Assembly: GCF_000231055.2 (NCBI RefSeq)
Contig: NZ_CM001466.1
Span: forward strand, 4,403,624-4,467,623
Reading direction: 5' to 3'
Source of the DNA: Saccharomonospora azurea NA-128
Lineage (GTDB): Bacteria; Actinomycetota; Actinomycetes; Mycobacteriales; Pseudonocardiaceae
DNA length: 64,000 bases
Both the position numbers and the translations under genes were made by a program. The notes beneath the pieces are model-generated. The model made no database searches and had not been told where the DNA came from. It saw only the letters and a list, made by a program, of their open reading frames with translations. Below, one piece after another: positions 61,710 to 64,000 of this stretch. Within the stretch, counting starts at the first letter, position 1. Every line of letters starts with the position of its first letter.

Positions 61710-63895
61710 TGACCGTGGACAGTGGAGCAACGCTGCGCATCCTGGAGCGTGCGGACAAGGAGATCCTCAAGCTCTCGCGCGCGGACAAGGGGGCGGTCTA
61801 CGAGTTCCAGCACAAGTTCCGGCGCAACCCGAACCACCCCGGGCTGCACCTCAAGCAGCTCAAGGGCGACACTCGGCTGTGGTCGGCCCGCGTCACGCAG
61901 GACTACCGGGCGCTGCTGCTCAGCATCCAGGACCAGGACTTCCTGCTCGTCTCGGTGCGGCACCGCAAGAATGCCTACGACGACCTCGAGCGCTACACCT
62001 ACCGCATCAACGGTGTCACCGGCGGCATCGAGGTCATCGACCTCGCCGCCATCGGCGACAGCATCCTCGGACGGGTCGCCGGCGACGGGGCCGAACCCGA
62101 ACAGGCCGCGGACGCCGCACCGCCACTGTTCGCCCACGTCACCGACGAACAGTTCGAAGAACTCGGTGTCGCGCCAGCACTGTTCCCGGCGATCGCGAAG
62201 GTCACCACCGAGGAGGAACTGCTCGAACTGGCGGACTGCGTCCCGCAGTTGACCGCCGACGTCCTGCTCGCGCTGTACGACGGCAAGACCTTCGACGAGG
62301 TCATGGAGCAGATCACCGCTCCGGTCGCGGTGGGAAATCCGGTCGACACCGAGGACTACGCGGCTGCGGTCGTCCGCCCGGCCACGCAGGTCACCACCGA
62401 CGACGCCGCGCTGCAAGCCGTGCTGGCCGAGTCTTTCGCGCGCTGGCAGGTCTATCTCCACCCCACACAGCGCACGCTCGTCGAAAAGAACTACAACGGC
62501 CCCGCCCGGGTCAGCGGCGGCCCGGGAACCGGCAAGACGATCGTCGCGCTGCATCGCGTCAAACACCTCGCCGAACAGCTTCCCGAGGGCAGAGACAAGC
62601 CGATCCTGCTCACCACCTTCAACCGCAACCTCGCCGCCGACCTCCGCACCAGGCTGCTGGCGCTCGGCGGCGAACAGCTCGCGCGACGGGTGGACATTGT
62701 CAACATCGACAAACTCGCCAGCCGAGTCGTCGCGGAAGGAAACGACGACACCAAGCGCCGCATCGTCGGTAACGACCGCGCGCTGGAGGAATGGCGGTCG
62801 CTGCTGCTGGAACTCGACGACCAGCGCTTCCCGCCGGAATTCCTCGCCGCAGAGTGGGCGCAGGTGATCCTCGGGCAGGCACTGACCTCACGCACTGAGT
62901 ACTTCCGTGCACGCCGCACCGGACGCGGACGCTCCCTCAAACGCGACGAACGCGACCACATCTGGCAGCTCGTCGAGCGATTCACCCAGCGTCTCGACGA
63001 ACAGGGCATGTGGACAATGCGGCAGGTCGCCGCCGCGGCGGCCCGCCGCGAACTCGACCGCGCCGCTCGCGTCGAACACGCCGCCGCGAACGGAGAGAAC
63101 TCCCTGTCCACACCCGAGTACCGCTACCGTCACATCGTCGTCGACGAAGCCCAGGACCTCTCGGCCGCGCACTGGACGATGCTGCGCGCGATGGTGGCCA
63201 AGGGCCCCAACGATATCTTCATCACCGGTGACCCGCACCAGCGCCTCTACGACAACTACGTCACCCTGTCCAGCCTCGGCATCAACATCCGCGGCCGCTC
63301 GGCCAAACTGACGCTGAGCTACCGGACCACGCGGCAGATCCTGCGCTGGTCGATGGGCATGCTCACCGGCGAGACCTACGACGACCTCGACGGCGGCGAA
63401 GACGACCTCACCGGCTACCGCTCCTTGCTCAACGGCCGCGACCCGGTGGCCCACGGGCTGTCGACATGGGCTGAGGAACGACGGTGGGTCGCCCAGCAGA
63501 TCAAACAGTGGCAGGATGACGACGCTGGCAGCATCGCGATCGCCGTGCCAACCCGCCAGATGGCCGACGAGATGATCCGCGACCTCACCGACGCGGGCAT
63601 CGACGCCGTCCAGGTCGGACCGGACGGCCCGGCTCGGGGCGACGGTTTTCACGTCGGCACCATGCACCGTTTCAAGGGCCTGGAGTACCAGCGGATGATC
63701 CTCTCCGGCGTCGCCGACGGAATCCTGCCACGCCAAGCCATCCGCCACTTCCAGGATAGCGATCCCAAGCGCTACCAACAGGAAAGAGCCCGCGAACGCT
63801 CCCTGTTGTTCGTCGCCGCGACCCGAGCACGCGACGAGCTCGTGGTGACCTGGCACGGGAAGGCGAGTGAGTTCCTAAACCAGGAAGGCGATTGA
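61709..63895 (+). CDS. UvrD-family helicase with N-terminal RelE/ParE-like domain
   Basis: A 728-aa protein. Residues 1-110 resemble RelE/ParE-type toxins (KEILKLSRADKGAVYEFQHKF, LKQLKGDTRLWSARVTQDYRALLLS, VSVRHRKNAYDD). A linker follows, then a superfamily-1 helicase: Walker A SGGPGTGKT (Lys276), VDEAQDL (Asp479), LSYRTTRQI, TMHRFKGLE (from Met652) and LLFVAATRARDELVV. All SF1 motifs are present, so it should unwind DNA. The toxin-like part may bind the ribosome or mRNA, or may just be a fold used for contacts. ATG 61709 overlaps the previous stop by one base. This gene is not part of standard DISARM or Druantia. Confidence 0.87.
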   Translation: MTVDSGATLRILERADKEILKLSRADKGAVYEFQHKFRRNPNHPGLHLKQLKGDTRLWSARVTQDYRALLLSIQDQDFLLVSVRHRKNAYDDLERYTYRINGVTGGIEVIDLAAIGDSILGRVAGDGAEPEQAADAAPPLFAHVTDEQFEELGVAPALFPAIAKVTTEEELLELADCVPQLTADVLLALYDGKTFDEVMEQITAPVAVGNPVDTEDYAAAVVRPATQVTTDDAALQAVLAESFARWQVYLHPTQRTLVEKNYNGPARVSGGPGTGKTIVALHRVKHLAEQLPEGRDKPILLTTFNRNLAADLRTRLLALGGEQLARRVDIVNIDKLASRVVAEGNDDTKRRIVGNDRALEEWRSLLLELDDQRFPPEFLAAEWAQVILGQALTSRTEYFRARRTGRGRSLKRDERDHIWQLVERFTQRLDEQGMWTMRQVAAAAARRELDRAARVEHAAANGENSLSTPEYRYRHIVVDEAQDLSAAHWTMLRAMVAKGPNDIFITGDPHQRLYDNYVTLSSLGINIRGRSAKLTLSYRTTRQILRWSMGMLTGETYDDLDGGEDDLTGYRSLLNGRDPVAHGLSTWAEERRWVAQQIKQWQDDDAGSIAIAVPTRQMADEMIRDLTDAGIDAVQVGPDGPARGDGFHVGTMHRFKGLEYQRMILSGVADGILPRQAIRHFQDSDPKRYQQERARERSLLFVAATRARDELVVTWHGKASEFLNQEGD

Positions 63896-64000
63896 CCATT
63901 CAGTTGGACGGTTCGTCTCGTTTGAGTGGATCTTTTCTGGGTCTCCAGCGAGTCACTCCCGTGGAGCGCACGTACCGTTCGCTGATGTTCGTCGCCGCGC
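63892..64000 (+). CDS. Possible start of a further gene, cut by the window edge
   Basis: A frame from TTG 63892 (overlapping the UvrD stop) or GTG 63961 is open to the end. The last 13 residues read VERTYRSLMFVAA, which resembles the RSLLFVAA box near the end of the preceding helicase. It may be the next gene of the operon, or a remnant of a duplicated helicase tail. Too short to decide. Confidence 0.25.
   Translation, partial: MTIQLDGSSRLSGSFLGLQRVTPVERTYRSLMFVAA

Noticed and set aside
61709-62040. A stand-alone RelE toxin gene
   Set aside because: The toxin-like segment is in frame with the helicase, without a stop or internal ribosome site, and no antitoxin gene is adjacent.
46308-63895. 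Naming the operon DISARM or Druantia outright
   Set aside because: Separate drmA, drmB and drmC are missing and DruA-D are missing, while kinase and RelE-UvrD genes are added; only component-level resemblance is supported.

Overview
This is high-GC actinobacterial DNA. The evidence is the strong G/C third-position bias, frequent GTG starts, stop/start overlaps of the GTGA type, a WhiB-type protein, an ECF41 sigma factor and a PknA/B-style membrane kinase. The gene content of the left third would suit a Pseudonocardiaceae-type genome such as Saccharomonospora or Prauserella. That family placement is inference.

Positions 1-24.55 kb are ordinary chromosome. They hold a sortase with the tail of its upstream neighbour, glycyl-tRNA synthetase, a YdcF-like protein, a metY-metX methionine operon behind a structured leader, dgt, a bacterial serpin, a polytopic glycosyltransferase-like protein, and an AhpD/CMD protein paired with an ECF41 sigma factor. 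The CMD gene is preceded by what looks like an exact ECF41 target promoter. Next come dnaG, a tam-like methyltransferase, tRNA-Asn with a textbook terminator, a CYTH protein, a divergent regulator/SDR pair, PAP2, DUF2267, CapA-like and Nramp-related genes, and a Ser/Thr kinase with a Lys/Glu-rich tail.

At 24,556 lies a CAT-anticodon tRNA (Met most likely) whose 3' half is repeated at 45,823 and again, truncated, at 46,042. The first two copies bracket a roughly 21.2 kb integrative element. It carries a tyrosine integrase broken by a one-base frameshift, an Xis-like HTH protein, a WhiB-like protein, small membrane proteins, an FtsK/TraB-type DNA translocase, a Nudix hydrolase and several XRE/helical-repeat regulators. 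This resembles an actinomycete integrative and conjugative element (AICE), but I could not find a replication initiator. Two separate SMC/ABC-ATPase three-gene modules sit just inside its ends: 26.1-31.0 kb (small helical protein, zinc-hook ATPase, PD-(D/E)XK protein) and 42.05-45.5 kb (QxK nuclease, middle component, DUF3732-like ATPase). Both look like Lamassu/ABC-3C anti-phage systems. Between the second and third att copies is the N-terminal stub of another integrase, fused to the third att at an 8-bp microhomology. It looks like the scar of a second element at the same tRNA.

Positions 46.3-63.9 kb hold one co-directional, mostly overlapping operon: cytoplasmic Ser/Thr kinase, SNF2 helicase (DrmD-like), 1688-aa Eco57I/PglX-like adenine methylase (DrmMI-like), 2143-aa DEAD helicase with a DUF1998/MZB Cys4 centre and a VSR/DUF559-like C-terminal domain (DruE-like), and a UvrD helicase with an N-terminal RelE/ParE-like domain. 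The parts match DISARM and Druantia, but drmB and drmC are absent as separate genes and the kinase and RelE-UvrD are extra. It is the strongest candidate here for an undescribed defence system. The operon may continue past the right edge of the window.
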